From positions 558,001 to 622,000 of the forward strand of contig NZ_AP025172.1 of the NCBI RefSeq assembly GCF_003402535.2: a DNA stretch of 64,000 nt, in the 5' to 3' direction. The notes under the pieces are model-generated. The model was not told the origin of the DNA. It worked only from the letters and a program-made list of their open reading frames with translations, and did no database searches. Shown here piece after piece: positions 8,708-17,439 of this stretch (position 1 is its first letter; each line of letters starts with the position of its first letter). The position numbers and the translations under genes are program-made. Origin of the DNA: Cupriavidus sp. P-10 (GTDB lineage: Bacteria; Pseudomonadota; Gammaproteobacteria; Burkholderiales; Burkholderiaceae).

Positions 8708-9757
8708 CTATTGATCAGCGGTCACATAAACTTGTTCTTTTGTCTCACGCTGGCGCGCCCGCCTGGATTGAATGAAGCTGGTGTCGAAGCTGGCGTGGAA
8801 CCAGTGCGCAAAGGCGCTGGCTGAGGAGAAACCGAGCATCGAGGCCGCGTCTTCCAGCGAATGGTCGCTGTCGTCGCGCAGCGTCATCGCCCGCTCGCGG
8901 CGGACGGAATCCAGCACCGACTTGAACTGCTCGCCTTCGAGGCTCAGGTGCCGGTGCAGGGTCTGCCGACTGACACCCAGGTGCTGCGCAACCTTGTCGG
9001 CCGTGCAACGGCCGCTGCCCAATAAGGCCGCGATCAGGTGGCGCACGGTTTCCTTGCACCCCGGCTGGCGTTGGCTGAGTGAGGAGTCCATGAAGCGGCG
9101 CGCGAAACTCGCGAGCCCGGTCTGCGTCGAGGTCAGTGCACGGGTCATGTCGCTTGCCGCGCAGACGATTCCGTTGAAGTCGCCGTTGAACTCGAGGCGC
9201 TTGCCGAGGAAGGAACGGTGAAAGCTCAGATCCCGTGGCGGCCGATGGGTGAAGCAAACCATACGAGGCTCCCATTTGGGCCCCAGAAGGTCGCGCAGCA
9301 CCTGGAACATCACGCCGACCGTCAGCTCCATCGCCTGGCGCGTCGGGACCGATTTGCCCAATATCAATTCCTCGCGGATGACGACAACGTCGTCTTCTTC
9401 ATCCACCCGGGCTAGCAGAGCGTCGCTGAGCACACGGTTGTAGCCCAGCAGCGTCTTGACCGCTCTCAGCGCCGTGCTCTCCTGCTTGATCACGAGGCTG
9501 ACGGGGCCGAGTTCCCAGATATGGCGGCGGCTGGCCAGCCTGAGGCCGAACGCCTCCATGTCCGAGGTTTGCGCGCAGTGGTTCAGCAAGCGGCATACCG
9601 CCTCCATGCCGATCAGGGTCTCGCTGTCGTCGAGACACCGGCGCGGCAGGCCTGCCTTGCGCATCATCGCCAAGGGGTCAAGTCCAGCCGACTGCGCCAG
9701 ATCGGCGAAGCCCGTCAGGCTGGCACTTCGAATGAGGTGGGGCTGGTCGGTGGACAT
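8708..9757 (-). CDS. AraC-family transcriptional regulator
   Basis: A 349-residue regulator. The N-terminal two-thirds resemble the arabinose-binding-like domain (PF12625 type) of OruR-like regulators, with FADLAQSAGLDPLAMMRKAG and LGPVSLVIKQESTALRA. The C-terminal HTH_18 domain contains GRCTADKVAQHLGVSRQTLH and SLEDAASMLGFSSASAFAHW. ATG 9757 is preferred to an upstream TTG. It is divergent from BKACE copy 2, with paired ATCAATTCT repeats between them, so it probably activates that operon. Copy 1 of the duplication keeps only its first codons. Confidence 0.9.
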   Translation of the reverse strand: MSTDQPHLIRSASLTGFADLAQSAGLDPLAMMRKAGLPRRCLDDSETLIGMEAVCRLLNHCAQTSDMEAFGLRLASRRHIWELGPVSLVIKQESTALRAVKTLLGYNRVLSDALLARVDEEDDVVVIREELILGKSVPTRQAMELTVGVMFQVLRDLLGPKWEPRMVCFTHRPPRDLSFHRSFLGKRLEFNGDFNGIVCAASDMTRALTSTQTGLASFARRFMDSSLSQRQPGCKETVRHLIAALLGSGRCTADKVAQHLGVSRQTLHRHLSLEGEQFKSVLDSVRRERAMTLRDDSDHSLEDAASMLGFSSASAFAHWFHASFDTSFIQSRRARQRETKEQVYVTADQ

Positions 9758-10952
9758 TTTCAAAAGTTTTTGAGCTGTTACATCTAATCAATTCTACGCG
9801 ACAACGGATCAATTCTGTCGAGGCGGCGACCCGCATCATAGCTACCAGCGCGCACGGCCTGCCTTCGCAGACACCGGAGCCTACCAAGGAGAACACCATG
9901 CACTTCCTCGACGGGGCCCTGCTGCCCGAAAACCAGGAAAAACTTGTCATCACCGCCGCGCCTTATGGCCCGCAATGGGAGCCGGGCGACTTTCCCTCCG
10001 ACATCCCGGTCACGATCGAGGAACAGGTGCAGAAGGCAGTGGACTGCTACAACGCCGGCGCCACCGTGCTCCATTTCCATGCCCGCGAGGACGATGGTTC
10101 TGGCTGCAAGAACCTCGACCGCTTCAACGAGCTGCTATCGCGCCTGAAGCAGGCGGTGCCCGACATGATCATCCAGGTCGGCGGCTCGATCTCGTTCGCG
10201 CCGGTCGAGGAAGGCTCGCCCGCCGAGTGGCTGAGCGACGAGACGCGCCACATGCTGGCGCGTCTGAAGCCGACGCCCGAGCAGGTCACGGTGGCAGTCA
10301 ACACCGGCCAGATGAACACGGTTGAGATCATGACCGCTGAGGACTGCGCGGGCACCTCGTTCGAGCGCAAGGCGGTCTATGACGCCTACGAAGAGATGAT
10401 CGTTCCGGCCGGGCCGGCCTGGTTGCGCGAACACCTCGCCCAGCTGGCGGCCAACGGCATCCAGCCGCACTTCCAGATCACCATGAAGTCGGGCCTGGTC
10501 ACCCTCGAGCGCCTGATCCGGCGTGGCCTCTACAAGGGGCCGCTCAATGTGAACTGGGTCGCGCTAAGCGGCGGCTTCGACAACCCGGACCCCTACAGCA
10601 TGATGGAGTTCATTCGCCTTCTCCCCGATGGCTCGACGCTCACACTGGAATCGCTGATGCGCGCCACCCTGCCGGTCAACACCATGGCGATCGCCATGGG
10701 CCTGCATGTGCGCTGCGGCATCGAGGACACGATCTGGGGCCCCACCGGCGAGCCGATGTCCAGCGTGAAGCAGATCGAACAACTGGTGCGCATCTCGCAC
10801 GAACTGGGACGGGGTGTCGCCTCGGCCCAGGAGGCGCGCGCCATCTTCAAGATCGGCACGCAGTACCAGACGACCGAGCAGACGCTCGCCGAGTTGCGTT
10901 ATCCCACCTCACGCCGTCCGGTCAGGCCGGCGCTGGCCGAACGCAAGGTGGC
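9743..10952 (+). repeat. 1.2-kb duplication, copy 2
   Basis: Second copy of the block described at 1917-3126. Here the flanking AraC gene is complete. The match ends at the last three codons of BKACE, after which copy 1 continues with an intact hydrolase gene and copy 2 with a decayed one. Confidence 0.95.
9787..9816. promoter_or_regulatory. Putative AraC operator between divergent AraC and BKACE
   Basis: ATCAATTCT at 9787-9795 and 9808-9816, 21 bases apart, lies 30-60 bases upstream of the AraC start and about 80 upstream of the BKACE start. This is the natural place for an operator serving both promoters. Assignment is by spacing and position. Confidence 0.5.
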
Positions 10953-10959
10953 GCGATAA
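9898..10959 (+). CDS. Beta-keto acid cleavage enzyme (BKACE, DUF849), copy 2
   Basis: A 353-residue protein identical to the product at 2072 apart from a few residues at the C-terminus (PTSRRP for PTARRP, and KVAR for KVAA). It has the same zinc-site HFHAREDD and the same AAGGAGAA ribosome binding site. Most nucleotide differences are silent. It is divergent from an intact AraC gene and followed by a decayed hydrolase fragment, then a Bug gene, an MDR dehydrogenase, a TauD dioxygenase and a porin, which together look like a full uptake-and-degradation module. Confidence 0.9.
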   Translation: MHFLDGALLPENQEKLVITAAPYGPQWEPGDFPSDIPVTIEEQVQKAVDCYNAGATVLHFHAREDDGSGCKNLDRFNELLSRLKQAVPDMIIQVGGSISFAPVEEGSPAEWLSDETRHMLARLKPTPEQVTVAVNTGQMNTVEIMTAEDCAGTSFERKAVYDAYEEMIVPAGPAWLREHLAQLAANGIQPHFQITMKSGLVTLERLIRRGLYKGPLNVNWVALSGGFDNPDPYSMMEFIRLLPDGSTLTLESLMRATLPVNTMAIAMGLHVRCGIEDTIWGPTGEPMSSVKQIEQLVRISHELGRGVASAQEARAIFKIGTQYQTTEQTLAELRYPTSRRPVRPALAERKVAR

Positions 10960-11090
10960 GCGACGCAAGACTCCGCAGCGCCGACACTGCTGCCGGTTCC
11001 CGGTCTGCGCCACGAGGCACCGGGCCACTGGCCAGCCTGCAGCGAACGCACTGGTCGGCGAGCCGGCGCTGCACGCGTCTATGCCTGGAG
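10960..11090 (+). pseudogene. RBBP9-like hydrolase 5' remnant
   Basis: Just after BKACE copy 2 the plus strand reads LLPVPGLRHEAPGHWPACSE, matching VVTVPGLREETPEHWQALLA at the start of the hydrolase that follows BKACE copy 1. The rest of the hydrolase gene is missing, so gene order was once the same in both modules. Confidence 0.65.
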
Positions 11091-11142
11091 TTAGATCGTC
11101 CGCAGTACACCGCGTCGTGTGAAAAAAACCGAGGAGATATCC

Positions 11143-12114
11143 ATGAATGCTAGCCTTGCGTCTTGTCGTTTCGCGCTCGGTGCGTTGTTGCTGGCCTGCT
11201 CATCGCTGGCCCAGGCCTGGCCCGAGCGGGCCATCAAGATCATCGTCCCCGCGCCTGCCGGCGGAAACATGGACGCGCCGGCTCGCATCTTTGCCAGCTA
11301 TTTGTCCAAGGAAGTTGGCCAACCTGTCATCGTTGAAAACAAGGCGGGCGCCGGAGGCTCCATCGGCGTGCAGGCGATGCTGAACGCGCCTGCCGACGGC
11401 CATGTCATCCTGTACACCAGCTCGAACGTGCTCACCGAAATACCGCACGTCATGAAGCCCCCCTACGACCCGATGAAGGACGTGCGGCCGGTGGCGGCGC
11501 TCACCCAGTACCGTTACGTGCTGGTCGTTGCGCAGGACTACCCCGCAAATGACCTGGCCGGCATGGCGCGGCAACTCAAGGCTGCGCCGGACAAGAGCAG
11601 CTTTGCTTCCCCGAGTCCCGGAACGATCGCACAGCGCGGTGGTGAGATGCTCAATCTCAAACTCGGCGTGAACATGCAGCACGTGCCATATTCGGGTACT
11701 CCGCCCGCGCTGCTCGCGGTGATGTCCAATCAGGTCACGATGTGTCTGGACAGCGTCGTGACCTCGGGCCCCCATCTGCAGAGCGGCAAAATCAAAGCGC
11801 TGGCCATCGCGGGCACCACCCGCTACCCCGGCATGCCGCAGGTTCCGACCTTCGCTGAACAGGGTTTTCAGGAGTTCAATGATTTCAGCAGCTGGCAGGG
11901 CATCGCGGTATCTCCCAAGGTGCCAACAGCCGTGGTCGAAAAGCTCTACGCCGTCACGCGCCGCATCGCGGGTCTGGCGCCGTTCCGCGACCAGGTCGCC
12001 AAGCTGAGATTCGAGCCAATCATGCCCGAATCGCCGCAGCAATTCGCGCAGCGCCTGCAGTCGGACTACGACCACTTCGACGCGCTGAACCGCAAGGTGA
12101 CCCTGAAGCAGTAA
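11143..12114 (+). CDS. Bug-family substrate-binding protein
   Basis: A 323-residue exported protein with a typical signal peptide (hydrophobic FALGALLLACSSLAQA, cleavage expected near AQA-WP). Family motifs: WPERAIKIIVPAPAGGNMDA, VIVENKAGAGGSIGVQ, APADGHVILYTS, VPTFAEQGF. ATG 11143 with GAGGAGAT upstream was chosen over an in-frame GTG at 11119. It precedes MDR and TauD genes with only four bases to the next start, so it is probably in one operon with them. The ligand is unknown. Confidence 0.9.
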   Translation: MNASLASCRFALGALLLACSSLAQAWPERAIKIIVPAPAGGNMDAPARIFASYLSKEVGQPVIVENKAGAGGSIGVQAMLNAPADGHVILYTSSNVLTEIPHVMKPPYDPMKDVRPVAALTQYRYVLVVAQDYPANDLAGMARQLKAAPDKSSFASPSPGTIAQRGGEMLNLKLGVNMQHVPYSGTPPALLAVMSNQVTMCLDSVVTSGPHLQSGKIKALAIAGTTRYPGMPQVPTFAEQGFQEFNDFSSWQGIAVSPKVPTAVVEKLYAVTRRIAGLAPFRDQVAKLRFEPIMPESPQQFAQRLQSDYDHFDALNRKVTLKQ

Positions 12115-12118
12115 GACC

Positions 12119-13186
12119 ATGACAAACCTTGATGGAAATGATCCAGCGATGAAAGCAGCCATGATTATTCCGGGCCCGCAAGGCGGCCACCTGGAAATTC
12201 GCGAAATTCCCCGCCCGACGCCGGGTCCCGGCCAAGTGGTGGTACAGGTGATGGCCTCGGGCCTGAACCGGGGCGAACTGATCCGGGTAGGGGAAGCGAA
12301 AAGCGGCGGCCCGATATTGGCCGGCATCGAGTTCGCCGGCATTGTCAGCCAGGTCGGACCTGATGTGCACAGCGTGCGTGAAGGCGACCGCGTCACCGGC
12401 CACGGCTGGGGCGGCCAGTCCGAGTATGTGCTGGCCGAGGCGCGCGCGCTGATCCCGATCCCGGCCACGCTGTCCTGGGTCGAGGCGGCCGCATTCCCCA
12501 ACGTGTTCATCAGCGCGCACGACGCGCTCGTCACCAACGGCGAGTTCCATTCCGGCCAATCCGTGCTGGTAAATGCCGCCACCGGTGGCATGGGACTGGC
12601 CGCCGTCCAACTCGCCGCCCAACTCGGCGCGAGCCAGGTCATCGCCACCTCGCGTTCGGCGGCCAAGCTGGCGCGACTGCGTGAATACGGCGCGACCCAC
12701 ACCATCGATGCCTGGCAGTCGGACACCGTGCAGGCCGTGAAGGACGCCACCGACGGCCGCGGCGTGGACGTGATCATCGACTCGCTGGGCGGCGCGGTGT
12801 TCGACACCAACCTGAAATGCCTGGCCGTGCGCGGCCGGCTAGTCATCATCGCGCGGATGAGCGGCGTCGATACCGCCCAGGTCGACATCAAGCACATGTG
12901 GGTCAATCGGCTGAAGCTTGTCGGGACCACCTTCCGCACCCGTACCGAGGAAGAACGGCTCGCCTTGATCGAAGCGTGCGCGCGCGATGTGCTGACGCTG
13001 CTGCGCGAGAATCGCCTCAAGATGCCGGTCGACCGCCTGTTCGCACTCGACGACATCGCGCAGGCCCACGCCTACATGGCAACCAACCAGCACTTCGGAA
13101 AAATCGTCCTGGCCGTCCACAAGAGTGTGATGGCGGCTGCCGCGCCAATCACCATGTCGCAGACTGCGACGAAGGAGCTTGCATGA
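12119..13186 (+). CDS. MDR-family quinone oxidoreductase / alcohol dehydrogenase
   Basis: A 355-residue medium-chain dehydrogenase/reductase of the NADPH:quinone-reductase type (no catalytic zinc ligands seen). It has the GroES-like N-terminus with PGPGQVVVQVMASGLNRGEL and IEFAGIVSQVG, and the cofactor loop NAATGGMGLAAVQLAAQLGA, followed by DVIIDSLGG. ATG 12149 (MKAAMIIPGP) matches the usual family start and could be the true one. Its stop overlaps the TauD start (13183-13186). It probably reduces an intermediate of the pathway; the substrate is unknown. Confidence 0.85.
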   Translation: MTNLDGNDPAMKAAMIIPGPQGGHLEIREIPRPTPGPGQVVVQVMASGLNRGELIRVGEAKSGGPILAGIEFAGIVSQVGPDVHSVREGDRVTGHGWGGQSEYVLAEARALIPIPATLSWVEAAAFPNVFISAHDALVTNGEFHSGQSVLVNAATGGMGLAAVQLAAQLGASQVIATSRSAAKLARLREYGATHTIDAWQSDTVQAVKDATDGRGVDVIIDSLGGAVFDTNLKCLAVRGRLVIIARMSGVDTAQVDIKHMWVNRLKLVGTTFRTRTEEERLALIEACARDVLTLLRENRLKMPVDRLFALDDIAQAHAYMATNQHFGKIVLAVHKSVMAAAAPITMSQTATKELA

Positions 13187-13986
13187 CCGTAAAAATCACA
13201 CCACTCACCGGCTCGATCGGTGCCTCGGTCGAAGGCGTTTCGCTCTCGGAGCCCTTGACCGACGAACGGTTCGAGCAACTGAGCAAGGCATTCCTGCAGC
13301 ACTGCGTGCTGGTATTCCGCGAGCAGCCGCTCAAGCCAGCGGCTCAGCTGGATTTCATCCGTCACTGGGGCGAGCCGGTCGTTCCGGCCTTGCTGTCCAA
13401 GCTGCGGCTCGATGAGTATCCCGAAGTGGTCCAGATCCGAACGGCGCCGAAGGCGCTGATTTCGACCGAGGCCTGGCACTACGATGCGCCGCACACGCCC
13501 GTGCCGCCCAAGATCACCATGCTCAGCGCGCAGGTGGTGCCGGCGGGTGGCGACACGATGTGGTGCAACCAATATCTCGCCTACGATAGGCTGACTCCCG
13601 TCATGCAACGCATGCTGCAAGGCTTGCGCGTCCATTTCCGCGCCGTGCGGCTGGCCCGCTCCCAAGGCGTGTGCGAGTCGGATGTGCCCTCCGCCGTGCA
13701 TCCGATGGTGCGCACGCATCCGGAGACCGGCCGCAAGGCGCTCTACATCGGGCATCCGGACAATGTGATGGGCATTGAGGGCATGACGGAGGCCGAAGCC
13801 CGGCCCTTGCTGAACTTCCTGTATGAGCACAGCACGCAGCCGGACAACATCTACCGCCACATGTGGAGCGTCGGCGATGCGCTGATGTGGGATAACCGGT
13901 GCACCATGCACTATGCGGTCCACGACTACGGCAACCAGGAGCGTTTTTTGAACCGGGTCACCCTGAAGGGCGAAGTGCCCGCTTGA
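13183..13986 (+). CDS. TauD/TfdA-family 2-oxoglutarate dioxygenase
   Basis: A 267-residue Fe(II)/2-oxoglutarate dioxygenase. The facial triad is visible as HYDAPHTP (His-x-Asp) and the distal His of MHYAVHDYGNQ, with the 2-oxoglutarate-binding Arg in ERFLNRVTL. The segment VPAGGDTMWCNQYLAYDRL is typical of TauD/TfdA enzymes. The start overlaps the MDR gene stop by four bases. It probably hydroxylates or cleaves the imported compound at the head of the pathway. A distant paralogue is at 31833. Confidence 0.88.
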   Translation: MTVKITPLTGSIGASVEGVSLSEPLTDERFEQLSKAFLQHCVLVFREQPLKPAAQLDFIRHWGEPVVPALLSKLRLDEYPEVVQIRTAPKALISTEAWHYDAPHTPVPPKITMLSAQVVPAGGDTMWCNQYLAYDRLTPVMQRMLQGLRVHFRAVRLARSQGVCESDVPSAVHPMVRTHPETGRKALYIGHPDNVMGIEGMTEAEARPLLNFLYEHSTQPDNIYRHMWSVGDALMWDNRCTMHYAVHDYGNQERFLNRVTLKGEVPA

Positions 13987-14488
13987 AAAGGGCTTTGCTT
14001 GGCGGCGCGGCTGCTGTGGGTCGGCAAAACCCCAAGCAGCCGGTATCGCCTTTTGTTTAAGGCGCTCGAGGCCGGGTCGACCGCGTGGATGGCATCCGGA
14101 AGTCACGCATCGAACGCGACTAGCCCTGCTGCGCTATCCAACGCATCTCGTAGGGCGACCCCGGCAGGTAGTGTCCTTGCAACCAGAGGTTCTTGCGAAT
14201 CAGCGTGCAGCCGCTTGAGAACCTTGTTCAAGGAAGGGAAGTTGAAGTATCGGGACGTCAGTGACTGACTGCACCACGCCACACGCGTTCATCCGGACGC
14301 TTACCCGGGGGCCTTCGGCAAGCAACCGGTGTGGGTGTCGTAGCGCCTTGCCCTGAGAGGCAGCTGACCTTCTGCCCCGCTTGCGCTTGCGCGAGCGGGG
14401 CAGAGGTAGTGGCGAGCGCTGGCTGGACTATGTTGTCGGGCCGCCAGAAGAAAACCAATCAAATCAGAAAACACGGAGGAGAGCATTC
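13987..14488. other. Intergenic region before porin
   Basis: About 500 bases without a supported gene. It contains the hairpin at 14372-14403, and an AT-rich stretch with ACGGAGGAGAG just before the porin start. Confidence 0.5.
14372..14403 (+). terminator. GC-rich hairpin
   Basis: CTGCCCCGCT (14372-14381) pairs perfectly with AGCGGGGCAG (14394-14403). It lies between the dioxygenase and porin genes. No strong U-tract follows, so it may be a terminator or a processing site. Confidence 0.45.
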
Positions 14489-15649
14489 ATGAGGAAGACG
14501 ATTTTCGGATTTGCGGCCGTCTGCGCATGCGGTGCAGCCGAAGCGCAGTCCAGCGTCACGCTGTACGGCGTCATTGACACCAACATCGAATACGTCAACA
14601 AGGTCGGTGTGGTGCCCCGGTCGACCAATAATTTCAGTTCCGGCCAGGGTCAGAAGGTCTTTCGTGAAAATGCAGGGGGCTACTCCGGTTCGCGTTGGGG
14701 CCTTCGCGGCACGGAAGACCTGGGCGGCGGGCTGAAGTCGGTCTTCGTTCTGGAAGGTGGCTTTAACAGCGATACCGGCACCGTACAGCAAGGCGGCCGC
14801 CTGTTCGGTCGCCAGGCGTTTGTCGGGCTTGGCTCGCAGATGGGCCAGATCACCGTTGGCCGCCAATACCACTCGCTGTTCAGCACGCTCGCCAACTTTG
14901 TCCCGGCTCGATATGCCACCCAGTATGAGCCGGCCGCCCTGATCGTCGGTCCCAACTTCCGCGAGGACAACACGGTGAAGTACACGGGCGCGTTCGGCCC
15001 GCTTACGGCCTTTGCGCACTGGTCGTTTGGCGTGGGAACATCGCTGCCGCAGATCAATTCCACGATTCCAGCGGCAGGCGGCAATGGTGAATTGCCTGGG
15101 CAGTTTCGCCGCGACACGGGCTACGGTGCAGGCCTGACCTATGTAATCGGGCCGGTGGGATTGGGCATTGGCTATGACCAGTGGAATCCGACGATCGGGA
15201 CCAACAATGGCACGTTCAAGAAGGCCGCTGTGATGGCCAGCTACGCCATCAACAGCACGGCAAAAGTGATGGGTGGTTACCGCTGGGGGCGGAACAATGC
15301 GCCAGACGGTACTCTGCTGCTTCGGGACGATTTCTACTGGATTGGTGGCCAATACCAGGCTACGGCGAATATCGATTTCACGCTCGAGTACAATTACCAG
15401 AATGTAAAGAGCATCGGCGGCAGCAGCAATTTTGCCAATCCCTGGCAGATTGCCCTGATTGCTGACTACCGGATCTCGAAGCGCACCGACATCTATCTGA
15501 CCACGGCTTATTCGAAGAACGCCGGCCTGACTTTGGATTCGGCTGCGAATAACTACGCCACCAGTCTTGCGCTCGGTAACAGCTACGCGCTCGCCAGCGG
15601 TCAAACCTCGATGCTTGGCGCCGCCGTGGGTATCCGTCACGTGTTCTGA
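14489..15649 (+). CDS. Gram-negative porin (OpcP/OmpC type)
   Basis: A 386-residue outer-membrane trimeric porin typical of Burkholderiales. It has a signal peptide (FGFAAVCACGAAEAQ), then SSVTLYGVIDTNIEYVNKVG, SRWGLRGTEDLGGGLKSVFV, a conserved constriction-loop area and a C-terminal aromatic residue (VGIRHVF), which serves outer-membrane insertion. ATG 14489 follows GGAGGAGAG; the upstream in-frame part of the longer ORF has no signal. It probably provides entry for the substrate of the neighbouring module. The pseudogene at 6029 is a close paralogue. Confidence 0.92.
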   Translation: MRKTIFGFAAVCACGAAEAQSSVTLYGVIDTNIEYVNKVGVVPRSTNNFSSGQGQKVFRENAGGYSGSRWGLRGTEDLGGGLKSVFVLEGGFNSDTGTVQQGGRLFGRQAFVGLGSQMGQITVGRQYHSLFSTLANFVPARYATQYEPAALIVGPNFREDNTVKYTGAFGPLTAFAHWSFGVGTSLPQINSTIPAAGGNGELPGQFRRDTGYGAGLTYVIGPVGLGIGYDQWNPTIGTNNGTFKKAAVMASYAINSTAKVMGGYRWGRNNAPDGTLLLRDDFYWIGGQYQATANIDFTLEYNYQNVKSIGGSSNFANPWQIALIADYRISKRTDIYLTTAYSKNAGLTLDSAANNYATSLALGNSYALASGQTSMLGAAVGIRHVF

Positions 15650-15689
15650 TAAGCGCTCGATGATCCGGGACTGGAGGGGAGCACTGTCG

Positions 15690-16300
15690 GGGACCAGCGA
15701 AGGCGGCCTATTGCAGCCTGTTCTTGGATGGGCTGATTGAAGGGAAGACGGTGCTTGTCACAGGTGGAGCGGGCGCGGTCGGCCATTACGCCGTGCAGCT
15801 TGCGAAATGGGGAGGCGCTCGTGTCGTGACCACGGAGCTCTGCGGAAAAGGCTGCCCACGCATGACGGGGTGGAGCGCACGAGGTGGTTGACTACACCAG
15901 GGACGATGTTGCCGAGCGAATTCTCGACTTCACAGCAGGAAAAGGCGTCGATCGCATCGTCAATGTAGATGCCATCGGGAATATGAAGCTTGGCTTCCAG
16001 GTGGCGGCCGAGCATGCGACCTGGGTCTCATATGCGATGGGCCCGGATCCAGCGGAAGCCTTGCCAATTGTCTCGCTGATCCGGCGCAATCTTTCCGCGC
16101 GAGGGCTTTACCGTTCGGGCATGCCAATCGAAATTCGCAGGCAGGTGCAGGGCGGAATTTGCCGATGGCTGGGCGGGGCCCCTGATGCTCTCCACGCAGT
16201 CGACCGGTCATTTGCCCTGCGCGATACCGCCAAGGCGCATCTCGCGGTCGAGGCGCGCAGAAAACTTGGCACCGTTGTCGTGCGTTGCGACTGGGTGTGA
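15690..16300 (+). pseudogene. MDR quinone oxidoreductase, truncated and frameshifted
   Basis: The plus strand reads [20 protein letters not shown], then [20 protein letters not shown], the Rossmann start of an MDR enzyme. After a frame change near 15850 it continues [20 protein letters not shown] and then to the stop at 16300, ending KLGTVVV. The whole GroES-like N-terminal half is missing. It lies just outside the left end of the RIT element. Confidence 0.7.
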
Positions 16301-16327
16301 GAAGACTATCTTGCTTCCGTCGCACGG

Positions 16328-16351
16328 CAGTATCCCGAGTACGGTTTTATG
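16328..16351 (+). repeat. RIT left terminal inverted repeat
   Basis: Contains CAGTATCCCGAGTACGG and continues to 16351. It is the reverse complement of 20392-20415 at 23 of 24 positions. Confidence 0.88.
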
Positions 16352-16422
16352 CTGAGCATCGAGCGGTCGACGCTTTTACGTAGACTTCGGATGCTCCTGC
16401 GTCACCACATAAATCTTATCGC

Positions 16423-17439
16423 TTACAGCGAACTCAGAAACGCGAGAAGGTCGGGTTTCGGTTTCCATGATCTCGCATGAGCAGGCTCGATCCCAGCATG
16501 CTGCCAGAACATTTCCAGGGCATCGCGCTTCATCTGAAGGTTTGTCTCGATGTAGCGTCCGGTTGTCGCAATGCTCGCATGACCAAGATAGTCGCGAATC
16601 ACCGGCAAGGCGTTACCCGATTGCAGCAATCCGACAGCACAACTGTGCCTCAGTACATGTGGCGTGACCCGCTTATGAGCGAGCGCAGGCAGTTCCCGAG
16701 CCGCGGCTTGCACGTGCCGGCGCAGAATGTAGGCAATCCCATCACGACTTAGCGCTTCTCCATGGCGATTGAGAAAAACATGAGGCTGTGTGCCCGGATG
16801 GTTGATCGTTCCTAGCCGGCGAAGCGCATCGGCAGTCTCGCGCCACAACGGCAGGAGTCGATCCTTGCGACCTTTACCGTGGAGCCGGACCTGCCGTGGA
16901 GAGGCTAGTTGCAGGTCGTTCCAGCAAAGACCCGCCGCTTCACTGACACGCGCGCCGGTATTGTAGAGAAACAGCAGTAATGCGTAGTCGCGATGCCCAC
17001 GAATGGTCTTTGTGTTGGGCGTTGCAAGAATCGCACGGACTTCATCAGCTTCCAAATAGGTCGCCGGCTGATGTCGTGCCTTCTTTGCCGGAATTGCGAG
17101 CGCTCCGGCATACTGATGCGAGTGAACGATGTCTGTGCGCAGCAGGTGTTTGAAGAAGCTTCGAATAGCGGTACGTCGACAGTTGCGCGTTGCCACCGAG
17201 TTTGACCGGTCCGTCTCGAGATGAAGGAGGAATCGGGAAACCGTTGCAGCATTCATGTCACCAAGATCAATAGCCGAAACGCTGCACCCCTTGTTCGTCG
17301 CGACGAACTCAAAGAAAAGCTTCAGGGCATCGCGATAGGCGCGCACCGTATGGATGCTAGCACCGCGCGCGCGTTGCAGGTAATCGGCAAAGAACGACTC
17401 GACCCGAATGAACAAGGCCGCGGATGGTGCATTCTTCAT
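16423..17439 (-). CDS. ritC: Tyrosine recombinase, third gene of the trio (RitC-like)
   Basis: A 338-residue XerC/D-like site-specific recombinase. It has an N-terminal SAM-like core-binding domain (SIHTVRAYRDALKLFFEF). The catalytic domain shows Arg in NTGARVSEAAGL, Lys in HGKGRKDRLLPL, the HxxR box HVLRHSCAVGLL, GHASIATT and the nucleophile Tyr in TGRYIE. All catalytic residues appear present. Its start overlaps the stop of the upstream recombinase (17436-17439). The trio is thought to act together on the element ends. Confidence 0.9.
   Translation of the reverse strand: MKNAPSAALFIRVESFFADYLQRARGASIHTVRAYRDALKLFFEFVATNKGCSVSAIDLGDMNAATVSRFLLHLETDRSNSVATRNCRRTAIRSFFKHLLRTDIVHSHQYAGALAIPAKKARHQPATYLEADEVRAILATPNTKTIRGHRDYALLLFLYNTGARVSEAAGLCWNDLQLASPRQVRLHGKGRKDRLLPLWRETADALRRLGTINHPGTQPHVFLNRHGEALSRDGIAYILRRHVQAAARELPALAHKRVTPHVLRHSCAVGLLQSGNALPVIRDYLGHASIATTGRYIETNLQMKRDALEMFWQHAGIEPAHARSWKPKPDLLAFLSSL

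Noticed and set aside
11200..13056. 618-codon minus-strand ORF
   Set aside because: It lies opposite the Bug and MDR genes, which have family motifs and ribosome sites; the ORF is a high-G+C shadow with low-complexity Ser/Arg content.
13072..14106. 344-codon minus-strand ORF
   Set aside because: Shadow of the TauD dioxygenase gene; no motifs of its own.
14459..15640. 393-codon minus-strand ORF
   Set aside because: Shadow of the porin gene, whose signal peptide and barrel motifs are clear on the plus strand.
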